This document shows positions 8,045-17,457 of a stretch of DNA of 40,986 nt, in pieces. A model generated the notes under the pieces. It made no database searches, was not told the origin of the DNA, and saw only the letters and a list, made by a program, of their open reading frames with translations. This DNA comes from an uncultured Porticoccus sp. (GTDB lineage Bacteria; Pseudomonadota; Gammaproteobacteria; Pseudomonadales; Porticoccaceae). How positions within the stretch are numbered: position 1 is the first letter of the stretch; the number at the start of each line of letters is the position of its first letter. Both the position numbers and the translations under genes were made by a program. The DNA lies in NCBI GenBank assembly GCA_905181945.1, contig CAJIZZ010000002.1, forward strand, positions 1 to 40,986, written 5' to 3'.

Positions 8045-8812
8045 TTATTCTGATGTTAGGACTTTCTCCAGCTCTACCTCAAAAACAAGGGTTGCCATAG
8101 GTCCAATTGTAGGCAATTGCCCCTGCGGTCCATAAGCAAGCTCTGGGTGAAGATAAAGCTCCCATTTGGCACCTTCTTTCATTTTTTGTAATGCTTCTGT
8201 CCAGCCAGGAATAACGTCAGCAAGACTAAGTTCTACCGAACCACCGTGCTTAGACGAAGTATCGAATTCACGACCATCAATAAATGTACCCCTGTAATGT
8301 ACAAGAACGCGACTTGTTGCTGCTGGTGATGCGCCTGCGCCCGGGATAATAATTTTATATTGTAAGCCCGTTTCTGTCGTGACGACGCCATTTTTCGTGC
8401 TATTTTCTGATAAAAATTTCTTACCTTCTTGAATATTTTTTTCTGCTGTAGCATTCATTTCTTCTTGATACTTAGCAGTTTTTTCCTGCTGTGCGGCATA
8501 GTAGTTCTCTACCACCTTTACTGCATCTTCCTTAGAAATTCGAGGACGTTGATTATTCAATGCATCAGCCATACCTAATGCAAAAGCTTTTTGATCAATC
8601 TTTGTATCTGAAGTAAAAAATTGAAGGCCTACATCGCCGCCTACGATGTAACTAAACTTTTCAATTTCGGTTTCCATGGTTGATTCTTCTGCACCCACAA
8701 CCGAAAGCAATTCTTTTTCTGCAGCAAAACCTAATTCAGGTGATTCATTATCATTGCAAGCGACTAAGCCAAGGGCTGCTGCAAGGATCAAAAATAAGTG
8801 TGTGAATTTCAT
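8045..8812 (-). CDS. FKBP-type peptidyl-prolyl isomerase lipoprotein (FkpA/Mip-like)
   Basis: Accelerates cis-trans prolyl isomerisation during folding of envelope proteins. The 255-aa protein has a lipoprotein signal (lipobox LVAC, lipidated C19), an FKBP N-terminal dimerisation region (about 45-145, with IEKFSYIVGGDVG and a charged helix), and a C-terminal FKBP fold (about 150-252) with VLVHYRGTFIDGREFDTS, VIPGWTEALQKMKEGAKWELYLHPELAYG and VFEVELEKV, the usual active-site segments. The signal makes it periplasmic, probably anchored to the outer membrane. Starts at ATG behind AAGGA. It is monocistronic and ends at the shared terminator. FkpA, FklB and Mip are close relatives; the lipobox favours the Mip/FkpA-like branch. 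Confidence 0.93.
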   Translation of the reverse strand: MKFTHLFLILAAALGLVACNDNESPELGFAAEKELLSVVGAEESTMETEIEKFSYIVGGDVGLQFFTSDTKIDQKAFALGMADALNNQRPRISKEDAVKVVENYYAAQQEKTAKYQEEMNATAEKNIQEGKKFLSENSTKNGVVTTETGLQYKIIIPGAGASPAATSRVLVHYRGTFIDGREFDTSSKHGGSVELSLADVIPGWTEALQKMKEGAKWELYLHPELAYGPQGQLPTIGPMATLVFEVELEKVLTSE

Positions 8813-8890
8813 ATGACTATCCTTTTTAAGCCTATCTGTAATTGGAATTATTTAACAAGTAGCGCATCATAACTCATAAGTCCTGAAAAC

Positions 8891-9394
8891 TTAATCAGAG
8901 TCTTGAGGAAGACTTGCATGAAACAGCAATGGATGACCGATTAAGATTTCAGGAGCGTTCAGCATGGTCAAATAATTATTAAGATTAATCATTTGCCATT
9001 CTGTGTTGACCGCATCATTAATAATAAAATGCTGTTCTTTTGCCCAGTGATACAGAATCTCTTGGACCACTTTTTCGGCAGTTACTTCCAATTCTTTCAG
9101 CACTCTAACACTGTTTTTAATTAATGCTGACACAGCCACAAATCGTCTCACTCGGCGCAATGGTTGCACAGCACAATGATCCCATTGTTTAATTTTCTCC
9201 CCTGCCGCGGTTAAATCCTTATTTGTGATCTCAATACCACAAGAGCCAAGCCAACAGCACAGAAGCAGCATGTTAACATTGGCGTCGTATTTATCTTGGT
9301 ATTGAAGACAGTGCTCTGCCACACCTGATCGAGCGTAATGCGATAGCGAATAAATCCAAAAAGAATTTTCTGTATTGCTGCCTAGTTTTTTCAA
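8891..9394 (-). CDS. TIGR02444 (DUF2390) family protein of unknown function
   Basis: The 167-aa protein carries the family's N-terminal pattern: SFWIYSLSHYARSGV, then CLQYQDKYDANVNMLLLCCWLG (split here only by my reading), an alpha-helical segment and the WDHCAVQPLRRVRR motif. Function is unknown for the family, which is common in Pseudomonas-like bacteria. No signal peptide or membrane helix: likely cytoplasmic. The start appears to be TTG at 9394, 13 bp after the elbB stop, with only a distant GAG as ribosome site, so translation may be coupled to elbB. The C-terminal third (about 110-167) is poorly conserved as far as I can judge. Confidence 0.8.
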   Translation of the reverse strand: MKKLGSNTENSFWIYSLSHYARSGVAEHCLQYQDKYDANVNMLLLCCWLGSCGIEITNKDLTAAGEKIKQWDHCAVQPLRRVRRFVAVSALIKNSVRVLKELEVTAEKVVQEILYHWAKEQHFIINDAVNTEWQMINLNNYLTMLNAPEILIGHPLLFHASLPQDSD

Positions 9395-9407
9395 AGCTTG
9401 CGGAATC

Positions 9408-10070
9408 TCATGTCTTGATCATAGCCAACACGGCCTGCACTAGCTTTTCGACACCGACTGCCGCTTCACTGATATTGCTCGCCAGCATGTATGCTGGGGT
9501 TGTCACTAAAAGATTCTTATCGTCAATGCATATATCGTTGACGCTGCAGACTTCGTGGATAGCTCCAGTAGCTTCGATAGCCTCAGCGGTCGACTTATCA
9601 TCACCAATAGTGAAACGAACTCCTTCCCCAAACAGCTTACCTGCCATTGCCGGCGCAATACACATCGCACCCACTGGCTTTTTGGCCTGGTGCGCTGCTT
9701 GAACAAAACGCTTTAGTTCTTCATTTAACAAAAAGGCAGAGCCCTTGACAGCAAAATCACATAGATTTTTAGCGGCGCCAAATCCACCAGGTATAATAAC
9801 TGCATCAAAATCTACCATGTTGGCCTGGGCTAAATCTTTTATGTCTCCGCGAACCAGTCGAGCAGCCTCCGCTAATACGTTTCGACTCTCATCTTCGACT
9901 ACATCACCAGTAAAATGGTTAATAACATGCATCTGTTGAATGTCTGGGGCAAAGCATTGCACTTGTGCTCCCGCTTTATCTAAGCACAAAAGAGTGATGA
10001 CAGATTCATAGATTTCTGATCCATCAAATACACCGCATCCTGACAAAATCACGGCTATTTTTTTACTCAA
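9408..10070 (-). CDS. elbB: ElbB, DJ-1/PfpI-like glyoxalase family protein
   Basis: The 220-aa cytoplasmic protein belongs to the glutamine-amidotransferase-like class I fold. Seen: KIAVILSGCGVFDGSEIYES at the N-terminus, VIIPGGFGAAKNLCDFA (about residues 91-107) and the nucleophile elbow GAMCIAP with C137. E. coli ElbB has weak glyoxalase III activity and was first linked to isoprenoid biosynthesis; the physiological role is uncertain. The start is TTG at 10070 behind GGAG with 7-base spacing. The TIGR02444 gene follows it by 13 bp, so the two probably form an operon. Confidence 0.92.
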   Translation of the reverse strand: MSKKIAVILSGCGVFDGSEIYESVITLLCLDKAGAQVQCFAPDIQQMHVINHFTGDVVEDESRNVLAEAARLVRGDIKDLAQANMVDFDAVIIPGGFGAAKNLCDFAVKGSAFLLNEELKRFVQAAHQAKKPVGAMCIAPAMAGKLFGEGVRFTIGDDKSTAEAIEATGAIHEVCSVNDICIDDKNLLVTTPAYMLASNISEAAVGVEKLVQAVLAMIKT

Positions 10071-10102
10071 AACTTATCTCCTGTTGTCTTAGCTATAATA
10101 TC

Positions 10103-10801
10103 TTACAATATGCGAGCGTACATAAGATCCCAAACTCCATGACCCAGTCGTTCGCCTCGTGCCTCAAATTTAGTGACTGGACGAAAGTCTGGCCTCAATG
10201 AGTACTTTCTTGCACCAGCGGTATTCTGATAACCTGTAGCCGATTCCATCACCTCCAACATCGACTCAGCATACGGTTCCCAATCAGTCGCTAAATGGAC
10301 CGTACCCCCTATTTCCAATTTTTCTCTAAGCATTTGAATAAAACTTGGCTGTATTAGTCGGCGTTTATTATGTTTCTTTTTATGCCATGGGTCAGGAAAA
10401 TATATTTGCACACGGTGGATGCTAGCATCAGGGATGCAGTCTTCAATAACATCTATGGCGTCAGCCATGTATACTCTGACATTTTGGAGGGACAGCTTGC
10501 CTGCATCACTAATTAAACGTCCAACGCCAGGAGCATGCACCTCGATACCCACGAAATCTTTATCTGGCTCAAGTTGAATCATGCTGAGCAACGATCCGCC
10601 CATACCAAACCCAATTTCTAGTACTTGAGGGGCATTGCGCCCAAATTCTGACTGAAAGTTTAGCAGCCCTTGATGCAAGCTTAAGCCATAATTTGGCCAA
10701 TGATCATGAAAGCCTAGCTTTTGTCCATCGGTCATACGTCCAGAACGAACAACATAGCTTCGTATGGATTTTTTTTTGTACTCGGGCCTGACGTCTTCCA
10801 C
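10103..10801 (-). CDS. trmB: tRNA (guanine-N7-)-methyltransferase
   Basis: Methylates G46 in the variable loop of tRNA using S-adenosylmethionine. The 232-aa protein has the SAM-binding motif LEIGFGMGGSLL (from about residue 61), the acidic VGIEVHAPGVG segment, and the family signature YFPDPWHKKKHNKRRL near residue 135. Starts at GTG (10801) behind GGAG. It follows the DUF423 gene by 50 bp on the same strand and may be co-transcribed with it. The order is similar to that around trmB in Pseudomonas. Confidence 0.96.
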   Translation of the reverse strand: MEDVRPEYKKKSIRSYVVRSGRMTDGQKLGFHDHWPNYGLSLHQGLLNFQSEFGRNAPQVLEIGFGMGGSLLSMIQLEPDKDFVGIEVHAPGVGRLISDAGKLSLQNVRVYMADAIDVIEDCIPDASIHRVQIYFPDPWHKKKHNKRRLIQPSFIQMLREKLEIGGTVHLATDWEPYAESMLEVMESATGYQNTAGARKYSLRPDFRPVTKFEARGERLGHGVWDLMYARIL

Positions 10802-10848
10802 CTTTAATAACTCCGTACTATTTCAGGCTATAATGACCAAGAACACCA

Positions 10849-10877
10849 TGACTAGGATTTTACTAAAGTCCTAGTCA
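10849..10877. repeat. Strong hairpin overlapping the 3' end of the DUF423 gene
   Basis: TGACTAGGA (10849-10857) and TCCTAGTCA (10869-10877) are a perfect 9-bp inverted repeat with an 11-base loop; two more G-C pairs follow outside one mismatch. It covers the last codons and the TAG stop of the DUF423 gene. There is no U-run after it on either strand, so it is not a standard terminator. It may protect or pause the transcript before trmB. Confidence 0.55.
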
Positions 10878-11229
10878 GGGCAAAAGAAAGGACCAACCAG
10901 CCAACCAAAAACATACTACCGCCGATAGGCGTAATCATGCCAAAGGCCTTGATGCCAGTAATAACTAATAAGTAAAGGCTGCCTGAAAAAATGATGGAGC
11001 CCATGACAAACAACCAGCCTACAACGCTCCATAAAACAGTATAATGGCGATTTGCAGCAACAATGACTGACAGCAACGCCAGGACATGGAACATTTGGTA
11101 CTGCACCCCGGTTTGCCAAAGATTCAACATCTCTGGTGCCGTAGTGCCCTGAAGCAGATGAGCGCCAAAGGCGCCCAAGGCGACAGCAAAAAAACCTAAC
11201 ATTGCTGTCATGCCTGTTAGCATCTTCAT
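10852..11229 (-). CDS. DUF423 family inner-membrane protein
   Basis: A small (125-aa) hydrophobic protein with four predicted membrane helices and the DUF423 hallmark GAFGAHLL (residues 20-27), followed by WQTGVQYQMFHVLALL and GSIIFSGSLYLLV. E. coli YgdD is a member; the function is unknown. Starts with ATG. It sits between rpoH (upstream, past a terminator) and trmB. Its stop codon is embedded in a strong hairpin. Confidence 0.9.
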   Translation of the reverse strand: MKMLTGMTAMLGFFAVALGAFGAHLLQGTTAPEMLNLWQTGVQYQMFHVLALLSVIVAANRHYTVLWSVVGWLFVMGSIIFSGSLYLLVITGIKAFGMITPIGGSMFLVGWLVLSFALTRTLVKS

Positions 11230-11286
11230 TTTTCATCCTATTCTATCGAGTTGATAATTTATCATTTCATGCAGAAAAACAAATAA

Positions 11287-11311
11287 AAAAGCCGCATAAA
11301 ACGCGGCTTTT
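11287..11311 (-). terminator. Rho-independent terminator of rpoH
   Basis: GCCGC (11291-11295) pairs with GCGGC (11303-11307) around a 7-base loop, flanked by an A-run and T-run (11287-11290 and 11308-11311). On the minus strand the hairpin is followed by a T-rich tract, directly after the rpoH stop at 11335. Confidence 0.9.
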
Positions 11312-11334
11312 GGAAACTTAAGCCCGCTAAGAGT

Positions 11335-12186
11335 TTACGCCTCCATGCTCATCCGGACTTTTTTCATTGCATTTTTTTCTAGCTGCCTCACACGTTCTGC
11401 AGAAATCTTATATCTAGCCGCTAAATCATGAAGTGTAGCTTTATTATCTGTTAGCCAGCGACTCTGAATAATGTCACGGCTACGCTCATCCAGCTCGGCC
11501 AATGCTTTCGTCATGCGATTGTGGCTATCGTTACCAGTTTCTGCTATCTCAGCCAATAATGCTGGATCAGCCGTCTTGTCCTCTAAATACAATGCCGGCG
11601 CTTGGTAAGGGCTCTCATCGTCATCTGATGAATAGTCAAAGCATTCATCATGACTTGCAAGACGCTTTTCCATCTCCATAACTTGGGAAACTTCAACACC
11701 CAAATCGTCTGCAATTGCTTTAGCCTCATCATTGCTTAACCATGCCAAACTTTTCTTGGCGCCACGCAGGTTAAAGAACAATTTTCTCTGAGCTTTAGTA
11801 GTAGCAACTTTAACTATACGCCAGTTTCTTAACACATATTCATGTATTTCAGCTCTAACCCAGTGCACGGCAAAAGACACTAAGCGAACACCTTTTTCAG
11901 GATTGAAACGCTTAACGGCTTTCATTAATCCAACATTACCTTCTTGAATTAGATCGCCCAAAGGCAATCCATAACCGTTATAAGAGCGTGCAATATAAAC
12001 AACAAAACGAAGATGAGATAAAACTAAGCGCCGTGCGGCGTCTAAATCCTCATGGTAATAAAGATCTTCGGCGAGAGCACGCTCTTCCTCGGCGGAGAGA
12101 ATGGCAATTGCATTAGCGCCCTGTATGTAAGCGGCAATATTTGCTCCAGGGGTCATCCAATCCAAAGGTTGTAAATTTTGACTCAT
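11335..12186 (-). CDS. rpoH: RNA polymerase sigma factor RpoH (sigma-32)
   Basis: Heat-shock sigma factor. The 283-aa protein shows region 2 ([41 protein letters not shown]), the RpoH-specific box QRKLFFNLR (133-141) used in DnaK/FtsH control, and a region 4 helix-turn-helix ending in [17 protein letters not shown]. It follows ftsX by 110 bp, the usual gammaproteobacterial order, and ends at its own terminator. The start region is odd: an 11-bp tandem repeat creates two Shine-Dalgarno/ATG units, and a small hairpin lies just upstream (see separate entry). In E. coli rpoH translation is heat-controlled through mRNA structure; something analogous is plausible here. Confidence 0.98.
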   Translation of the reverse strand: MSQNLQPLDWMTPGANIAAYIQGANAIAILSAEEERALAEDLYYHEDLDAARRLVLSHLRFVVYIARSYNGYGLPLGDLIQEGNVGLMKAVKRFNPEKGVRLVSFAVHWVRAEIHEYVLRNWRIVKVATTKAQRKLFFNLRGAKKSLAWLSNDEAKAIADDLGVEVSQVMEMEKRLASHDECFDYSSDDDESPYQAPALYLEDKTADPALLAEIAETGNDSHNRMTKALAELDERSRDIIQSRWLTDNKATLHDLAARYKISAERVRQLEKNAMKKVRMSMEA

Positions 12187-12217
12187 ATAAACCTCATATA
12201 AACCCCGAAAACTCGGG
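12182..12217 (-). promoter_or_regulatory. rpoH translation start region: tandem repeat, mini-ORF and hairpin
   Basis: Reading the minus strand, CCCGA (12217-12213) can pair with TCGGG (12208-12204) around GTTT. Then GTTTATATGAG occurs twice in tandem (12203-12193 and 12192-12182). The second copy holds the rpoH ATG (12186), with GAGG from the repeat junction as its ribosome site. The first copy holds another ATG (12197) behind GGGG, encoding M-R-F-I and a TGA that overlaps the rpoH ATG as ATGA. The hairpin would bury part of the first ribosome site. Confidence 0.5.
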
Positions 12218-12296
12218 ACAGATATTTTAACAGCTTAAAATTAGATTACCATACCAATATAAAATATCATAACTCGCTGTTTTGAATCAATAAAAA

Positions 12297-13304
12297 TTAT
12301 TTTGGTTCGATAGAGGCCAGCTGTCTTACAATCGCCAACCAAGCCCCCAAAAACCCCAAACCAGCACCAATAAGTAAAAGCCACATTAAACCAGAAGATC
12401 CCAAGCCTTCTAATTGGAATACACTCTGATAAAGATCAGCTAAGTGTGCCACAGGCGCAGACATCCAGTGTACAAACACAGTAACTAAAATCCATGCCAG
12501 AGCCCCACCTATAAAGCCATACCAAGCACCAGTATACAAAAATGGTCGCCGAACATAGCTGTCGGTTCCACCTACAAGCTTCACAACAATCACTTCATTG
12601 CGACGATTTTCAAGAGCAAGCCTAACAGTGTTTCCAATAATCAACAAAACACTAAAAGCTAGAATCACCCCAAGCATCAAGGCCAACTTCTCGCAAACCT
12701 CCAGCATTGCTTGCAACCTTTGCAGCCATTGCATGTCGACCTGAACACTATCAACAAGAGTCTCTTCCTGTAATTTTCTTACTAGGGTTCCGATAGCCTC
12801 AGAATCATGCTTGATGTCTTCCTTCGGTTGAATAAGAAGGACTGCTGGCAATGGGTTTTCATCCAGCATTTCTAAAACGCTTCCAAAATTTGACTCTAAA
12901 CGAAATTCGTCAAGTCCTTGCTGGCTGGAAATATATTTCACAGCAGTTATATCGATATCTGACAATAAACTTTTCTTTAGTTTCTCGGCTTTCAGTTGAG
13001 AGGCTGTCATCTTTAAAAATACAGTGATTTGAGTTGTGGACTCCGCATGGCTGCCTAGTTCTTTAAGGTTAATAACACCGACATATAAAGTTAAAGGTAA
13101 ACCCAAAGCTATTGCTACAACAAGGGACGTCATTAGCGTCTGGAGTGGTTCGGCGCACAATCGACGAATTGTGCTGGCGAACGACTGATAATGGCTCCGG
13201 AAATAACCTTTAAATTGATCTGAAAATCTCTGTTTTCGTTCTTTAGAAATCAATAAACCTGGGCGGTTTTTAGCTTCGGGCTTGCGACGGTAATTACGCT
13301 TCAT
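12297..13304 (-). CDS. ftsX: Cell division protein FtsX
   Basis: Membrane subunit of the FtsEX complex, which recruits and activates peptidoglycan amidases (through EnvC-type partners) at the septum. The 335-aa protein has a long basic N-terminal tail, a first membrane helix (about 57-77), a periplasmic domain, and three C-terminal helices with the FtsX-type motif NTVRLALENRRNEVIVVKLVGGT (split: NTVRLALENR, then EVIVVKLVGGT). The ATG overlaps the ftsE stop by 4 bp (ATGA), so translation is coupled. The order ftsY-ftsE-ftsX-rpoH is classical. Confidence 0.97.
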   Translation of the reverse strand: MKRNYRRKPEAKNRPGLLISKERKQRFSDQFKGYFRSHYQSFASTIRRLCAEPLQTLMTSLVVAIALGLPLTLYVGVINLKELGSHAESTTQITVFLKMTASQLKAEKLKKSLLSDIDITAVKYISSQQGLDEFRLESNFGSVLEMLDENPLPAVLLIQPKEDIKHDSEAIGTLVRKLQEETLVDSVQVDMQWLQRLQAMLEVCEKLALMLGVILAFSVLLIIGNTVRLALENRRNEVIVVKLVGGTDSYVRRPFLYTGAWYGFIGGALAWILVTVFVHWMSAPVAHLADLYQSVFQLEGLGSSGLMWLLLIGAGLGFLGAWLAIVRQLASIEPK

Positions 13305-13969
13305 TGAGACTTTCCGTCCTCTAATAGCTGTCCGTGATCCAGCTTCAATAAACGCAATCCCATAGAGGAAATTAGATCTACATCATGTGTAGCAATCAAT
13401 ACTGTGACGCCAACCTCACAAAAATTATGGAATAAGCGCATAATTTCCCTAGACAACCTTGGGTCAAGATTGCCAGTAGGCTCGTCAGCTAGCAAGATTC
13501 GTGGTTTATGCACAACAGCTCGAGCAATGCCTAGACGTTGTTGCTCCCCCCCAGATAAAATCATTGGATTCATTTTTTCTTTATCTAATAATCCAACTTT
13601 ATCGAGAGCAGCTCTAACCCTTCGCCCAACTTCACGATGCTGTAATCCCGAGACTAAAAGAGGCAACGCAACATTATCAAACACACTACGATCAAAGAGC
13701 AGTTGATGATTTTGAAAAACAACCCCTATATTTCGCCGATAATATGGCATTTGGCTGTGATATATACGATTTAAATTTTGGCCATCGACAAGCAAGTCCC
13801 CGCTAGTCGGCCTCTCCATAAGCATAATAAGCTTCAAAAGAGTGCTTTTGCCTGCTCCAGAGTGGCCCGTCAAAAAAACCATCTCACCAAGATCTAGATC
13901 AAAACTCAAATTGCTTAAAGCTTCATATCCAGATGGATAAATTTTGCTTACTTTATTGAACTGAATCAT
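13301..13969 (-). CDS. ftsE: Cell division ATP-binding protein FtsE
   Basis: ATPase of the FtsEX divisome complex. The 222-aa ABC protein has Walker A GHSGAGKST (residues about 35-43), Q-loop VFQNHQLL, signature LSGGEQQR, Walker B ILLADEPTGNLD and the switch histidine in IATHDVDL. Length and motif order are standard. Starts 5 bp after the ftsY stop and overlaps ftsX by 4 bp. Confidence 0.98.
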   Translation of the reverse strand: MIQFNKVSKIYPSGYEALSNLSFDLDLGEMVFLTGHSGAGKSTLLKLIMLMERPTSGDLLVDGQNLNRIYHSQMPYYRRNIGVVFQNHQLLFDRSVFDNVALPLLVSGLQHREVGRRVRAALDKVGLLDKEKMNPMILSGGEQQRLGIARAVVHKPRILLADEPTGNLDPRLSREIMRLFHNFCEVGVTVLIATHDVDLISSMGLRLLKLDHGQLLEDGKSQ

Positions 13970-13974
13970 ATCTA

Positions 13975-15120
13975 TCAGGCATTCTTATTGTCACTACTAA
14001 GTACCGCTTCCACATAATTGCGCGCATCAAAAGGCTGCAAATCTTCAAGATTTTCTCCCAGCCCCACAAAACGCACAGGAACACCAAAACGCTTATATAA
14101 AGAAAAGATCATTCCACCTTTAGCGGTACCGTCAAGTTTAGTTAACACTAAACCAGTCACAGCAACCGCATCGCTAAATTCTTGCATTTGATTCATAGCA
14201 TTCTGTCCAGTACCAGCATCAATAACTAGCAGCACTTCATGGGGGGCAGAGTCATCGAGCTTGGTGATAACGCGTCTAATTTTTTTCAGCTCCTCCATTA
14301 GATAATTTTTTGTATGAAGTCGTCCTGCTGTATCGGCAATCAATATATCGACACTATTAGATTTAGCTGACTCTATAGCATCAAAAATGACAGAGGCGCT
14401 GTCTGCACCCTCTCCTTGGGCAATCACAGGTATGTCATTTCTGTTTCCCCAATCTTGCAGCTGCTCAACAGCAGCTGCCCTAAAGGTATCTCCAGCAGCA
14501 AGCATAACTATCTTATCCTGCTTGCCATAATATTTGGCAATTTTTCCAATAGTGGTTGTTTTGCCAACGCCATTAACGCCAACCACAAGTATGACAAACG
14601 GAGATTTCTGAGAACATATCTCTAACGACTTTTGACAACCAACGATTTTATTAATCAAAATATCCTGTAATGCCACCAACAACCCATGTCCGTCGATCAG
14701 CTTTTTACGTTTTAGCTGACTGGTTAATTCTTGCATTATTTCGACTGTTGTTTCTACGCCTACATCCGCCAATAACAAGCGCGTCTCCAAATCTTCCAAG
14801 AACTCAGCATCAATCTCCCGCCCAATAAGAAAGAGGTCACTAAAACTACGTCCTGTTTTCGATAGCGCACGACGAAATCGTTCCTGTATTCCAACACCTA
14901 TATTAATTTTTTCAGGGTCATCGGAGGCTTGATCTAAAGATTTATTGTTATTTGGCTCATGAGTATTTGTTGTTTTTTCATTAGCTTGTAGCTCTCGTTC
15001 TATGCTAGATTCTACATTTTTCTGACGGCGCAAACGCTGGAAAAATGTCTGCTTTTTGGCAGACTTTAATACGCTATTTTTTTCTTTTGCAGAAATATTT
15101 GTTGTATCTGTTGAAGACAT
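13975..15120 (-). CDS. ftsY: Signal recognition particle receptor FtsY
   Basis: GTPase receptor that docks SRP-ribosome complexes at the membrane. In the 381-aa protein a charged, poorly conserved N-terminal A domain (1 to about 75) precedes the NG domain: P-loop [38 protein letters not shown] and [10 protein letters not shown]. The A domain is shorter than in E. coli, as in many other gammaproteobacteria. It is first in ftsYEX-rpoH and divergent from rsmD with a 60-bp promoter gap. Confidence 0.97.
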   Translation of the reverse strand: MSSTDTTNISAKEKNSVLKSAKKQTFFQRLRRQKNVESSIERELQANEKTTNTHEPNNNKSLDQASDDPEKINIGVGIQERFRRALSKTGRSFSDLFLIGREIDAEFLEDLETRLLLADVGVETTVEIMQELTSQLKRKKLIDGHGLLVALQDILINKIVGCQKSLEICSQKSPFVILVVGVNGVGKTTTIGKIAKYYGKQDKIVMLAAGDTFRAAAVEQLQDWGNRNDIPVIAQGEGADSASVIFDAIESAKSNSVDILIADTAGRLHTKNYLMEELKKIRRVITKLDDSAPHEVLLVIDAGTGQNAMNQMQEFSDAVAVTGLVLTKLDGTAKGGMIFSLYKRFGVPVRFVGLGENLEDLQPFDARNYVEAVLSSDNKNA

Positions 15121-15180
15121 TATTCTAACTCTATGAAAACTGATTAATGCATGCTATCACTTTAGAACGAGAAAAACGCT

Positions 15181-15780
15181 TTGAAACATTCAGGTAATCA
15201 GAAATTTTTGTCAAAAAAATCTAACAATAAGGTTCGAATTATCGGAGGAAAACTGCGTGGCCAAAATCTAAATTTTGCTGATATTGAAGGGCTAAGGCCA
15301 ACCGGAAGCCGTATAAAGGAAACTCTTTTTAACTGGCTCACTCCTTCTATTATTGTAGGCTCGAACTGTCTAGATCTGTTTGCTGGGTCAGGTTCTCTAG
15401 GAGTTGAATCTGTATCTCGAGGAGCTTTTAGTGTAACAATGATTGAAAAAAATCATTCTGCATTTACGGCTCTAAAAAGCAGTTGCTCCTTCTTGGATAT
15501 GGAAAACGTAACCATCATTCAAGTCGATGCACTAAAATGGTTAACTGAAAAAAATGATTCAAGGCCTTTTGATGTGGTATTTCTGGACCCCCCCTTTGAC
15601 TCTAATCTGTTAACAGCCTGCTGTAGCTTGCTAGAAGAAAATGGTCTTCTAGCAAAAAAATCATACATTTATGTCGAAACAGATCAAAACCGTTTAGCCC
15701 CAATCATTCCGACTGACTGGAAGCTGCTTAAAGAAAAAATATCAGGGCAAGTGGCCTATAAGTTATACTGCCGAGATTAA
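15181..15780 (+). CDS. rsmD: 16S rRNA (guanine966-N2)-methyltransferase
   Basis: Methylates G966 of 16S rRNA. The 199-aa protein has VRIIGGKLRGQNL, the RPTGSRIKETLFNWL segment, SAM motif LDLFAGSGSLGVES and the catalytic DPPF (in VVFLDPPFD). A 15- to 20-residue basic N-terminal extension precedes the family start; the TTG at 15181 is the only plausible start in the frame close to a weak ribosome site. Divergent from ftsY, and 57 bp upstream of coaD. Confidence 0.95.
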   Translation: MKHSGNQKFLSKKSNNKVRIIGGKLRGQNLNFADIEGLRPTGSRIKETLFNWLTPSIIVGSNCLDLFAGSGSLGVESVSRGAFSVTMIEKNHSAFTALKSSCSFLDMENVTIIQVDALKWLTEKNDSRPFDVVFLDPPFDSNLLTACCSLLEENGLLAKKSYIYVETDQNRLAPIIPTDWKLLKEKISGQVAYKLYCRD

Positions 15781-16320
<540 letters not shown>

Positions 16321-16339
16321 TAGTACCCTTAAAGATAAA

Positions 16340-17155
16340 TTATTTTTGGCAGCAAGAACAATACACCGAGGAACGCTGACCTAACCTTATTTCTTTTAGT
16401 ATCGATTTACAGAGAACGCAAGCCTTTCCTCCTCGACCATAAACAAAAAGCTCTTGCTTAAAATAACCCGACTTACCCTCATTGCCTGAAAAATCTTTTA
16501 AGGTTGTTCCTCCCTGATCGATCGCTTTTAACAAGACCTCTCTGACGTTTTCAACTAAAATTTTATATCTATCAAGCGTAATTCGGCCAGCTGGTTTTTT
16601 TGGCCTGATCCCGCTAAGAAATAATGTCTCATTAGCATAAATATTACCCACCCCCACAACAATCTTGTTATCCATTAAAAACTGTTTTATCGAAGTGGTC
16701 TTGCCGCGAGACAAACAATACAAACGTTCCGCATCAAATTTTGGTTCAAATGGCTCGGGACCCAAATGCTTAAGTAGCCTATGCTGTTCGGGGTCTCCTT
16801 CTATCCATAAGATAGAACCAAATCTTCTAGGGTCTGTATAACGAAGTATAGTTCCATCATTAAAAACGATATCTACATGATCATGTCTTTCGGGAGGACT
16901 TTTCTCTAGCAAAACTTTGAGATTGCCAGACATGCCTAAATGCACCATCAGATGTCCGTTCAAAAACTCAAACAACATATATTTTGCACGCTGTCGTGCA
17001 GATTTTAGTAACTGCCCATTCAGCAATTCAAACAAGTTACCTGGAACTGGCCAACGAAGATTGGGGTTTCGAATGATAATACCAGCTACTTGTTTTCCTT
17101 CGATATGAGGCAACACTCCTTTTAAAGTAACAACAACCTCTGGCAATTCGGGCAT
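16340..17155 (-). CDS. mutM: Formamidopyrimidine-DNA glycosylase
   Basis: Base-excision repair enzyme removing 8-oxoguanine and formamidopyrimidines, with AP lyase activity. The 271-aa protein starts PELPEVV after the Met, giving the catalytic Pro (residue 2 with Met counted) and Glu; it has HLGMSGNL, DPRRFGSI, NIYANETLFLSGI and a C-terminal zinc finger with Cys pairs in CVLC and CSCC. It follows rpmBG on the same strand but past a terminator, so it probably has its own promoter. Confidence 0.97.
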   Translation of the reverse strand: MPELPEVVVTLKGVLPHIEGKQVAGIIIRNPNLRWPVPGNLFELLNGQLLKSARQRAKYMLFEFLNGHLMVHLGMSGNLKVLLEKSPPERHDHVDIVFNDGTILRYTDPRRFGSILWIEGDPEQHRLLKHLGPEPFEPKFDAERLYCLSRGKTTSIKQFLMDNKIVVGVGNIYANETLFLSGIRPKKPAGRITLDRYKILVENVREVLLKAIDQGGTTLKDFSGNEGKSGYFKQELFVYGRGGKACVLCKSILKEIRLGQRSSVYCSCCQK

Positions 17156-17231
17156 ATCGACTCCTTGCGAAGGTAAACTGAAAATTAATTCATTATGCTG
17201 TCATAAGCTTCATTATCAAAAATAATAAAAA

Positions 17232-17251
17232 AACCCCGATCTCTCAGGGTT
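17232..17251. terminator. Rho-independent terminator after rpmG
   Basis: AACCCCGA (17232-17239) pairs with TCAGGGTT (17244-17251) with one G-U in the minus-strand RNA, around a 4-base loop; A-runs and T-runs flank both sides. It ends rpmB-rpmG before mutM, and could also work in the plus direction. Confidence 0.88.
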
Positions 17252-17278
17252 TTTTTATTTTACAGCCTACAACAAAGC

Positions 17279-17446
17279 TTACTTAATTTTTGCTTCTTTG
17301 TAAGGAACATGCTTTCGAACCACTGGATCGTATTTACTAAACTCTAGCTTATCAGGCTTAGTGCGTTTGTTTTTATCCGTAGTGTAATAGTGTCCAGTGC
17401 CAGCACTGGAAACTAATTTAATTTTATCACGACCCGATTTAGCCAT
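17279..17446 (-). CDS. rpmG: 50S ribosomal protein L33
   Basis: A 55-residue basic protein beginning [20 protein letters not shown] and ending in YKEAKIK, an end-to-end match to bacterial L33. The ATG at 17446 follows GGGGAAG. It starts 11 bp after the rpmB stop, the standard rpmB-rpmG pair. It lacks the CxxC zinc motifs seen in some L33 paralogues, so it is the zinc-independent (C-minus) form, relevant because zur/znu genes lie in this window. Confidence 0.97.
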   Translation of the reverse strand: MAKSGRDKIKLVSSAGTGHYYTTDKNKRTKPDKLEFSKYDPVVRKHVPYKEAKIK

Positions 17447-17457
17447 TATTCTTCCCC

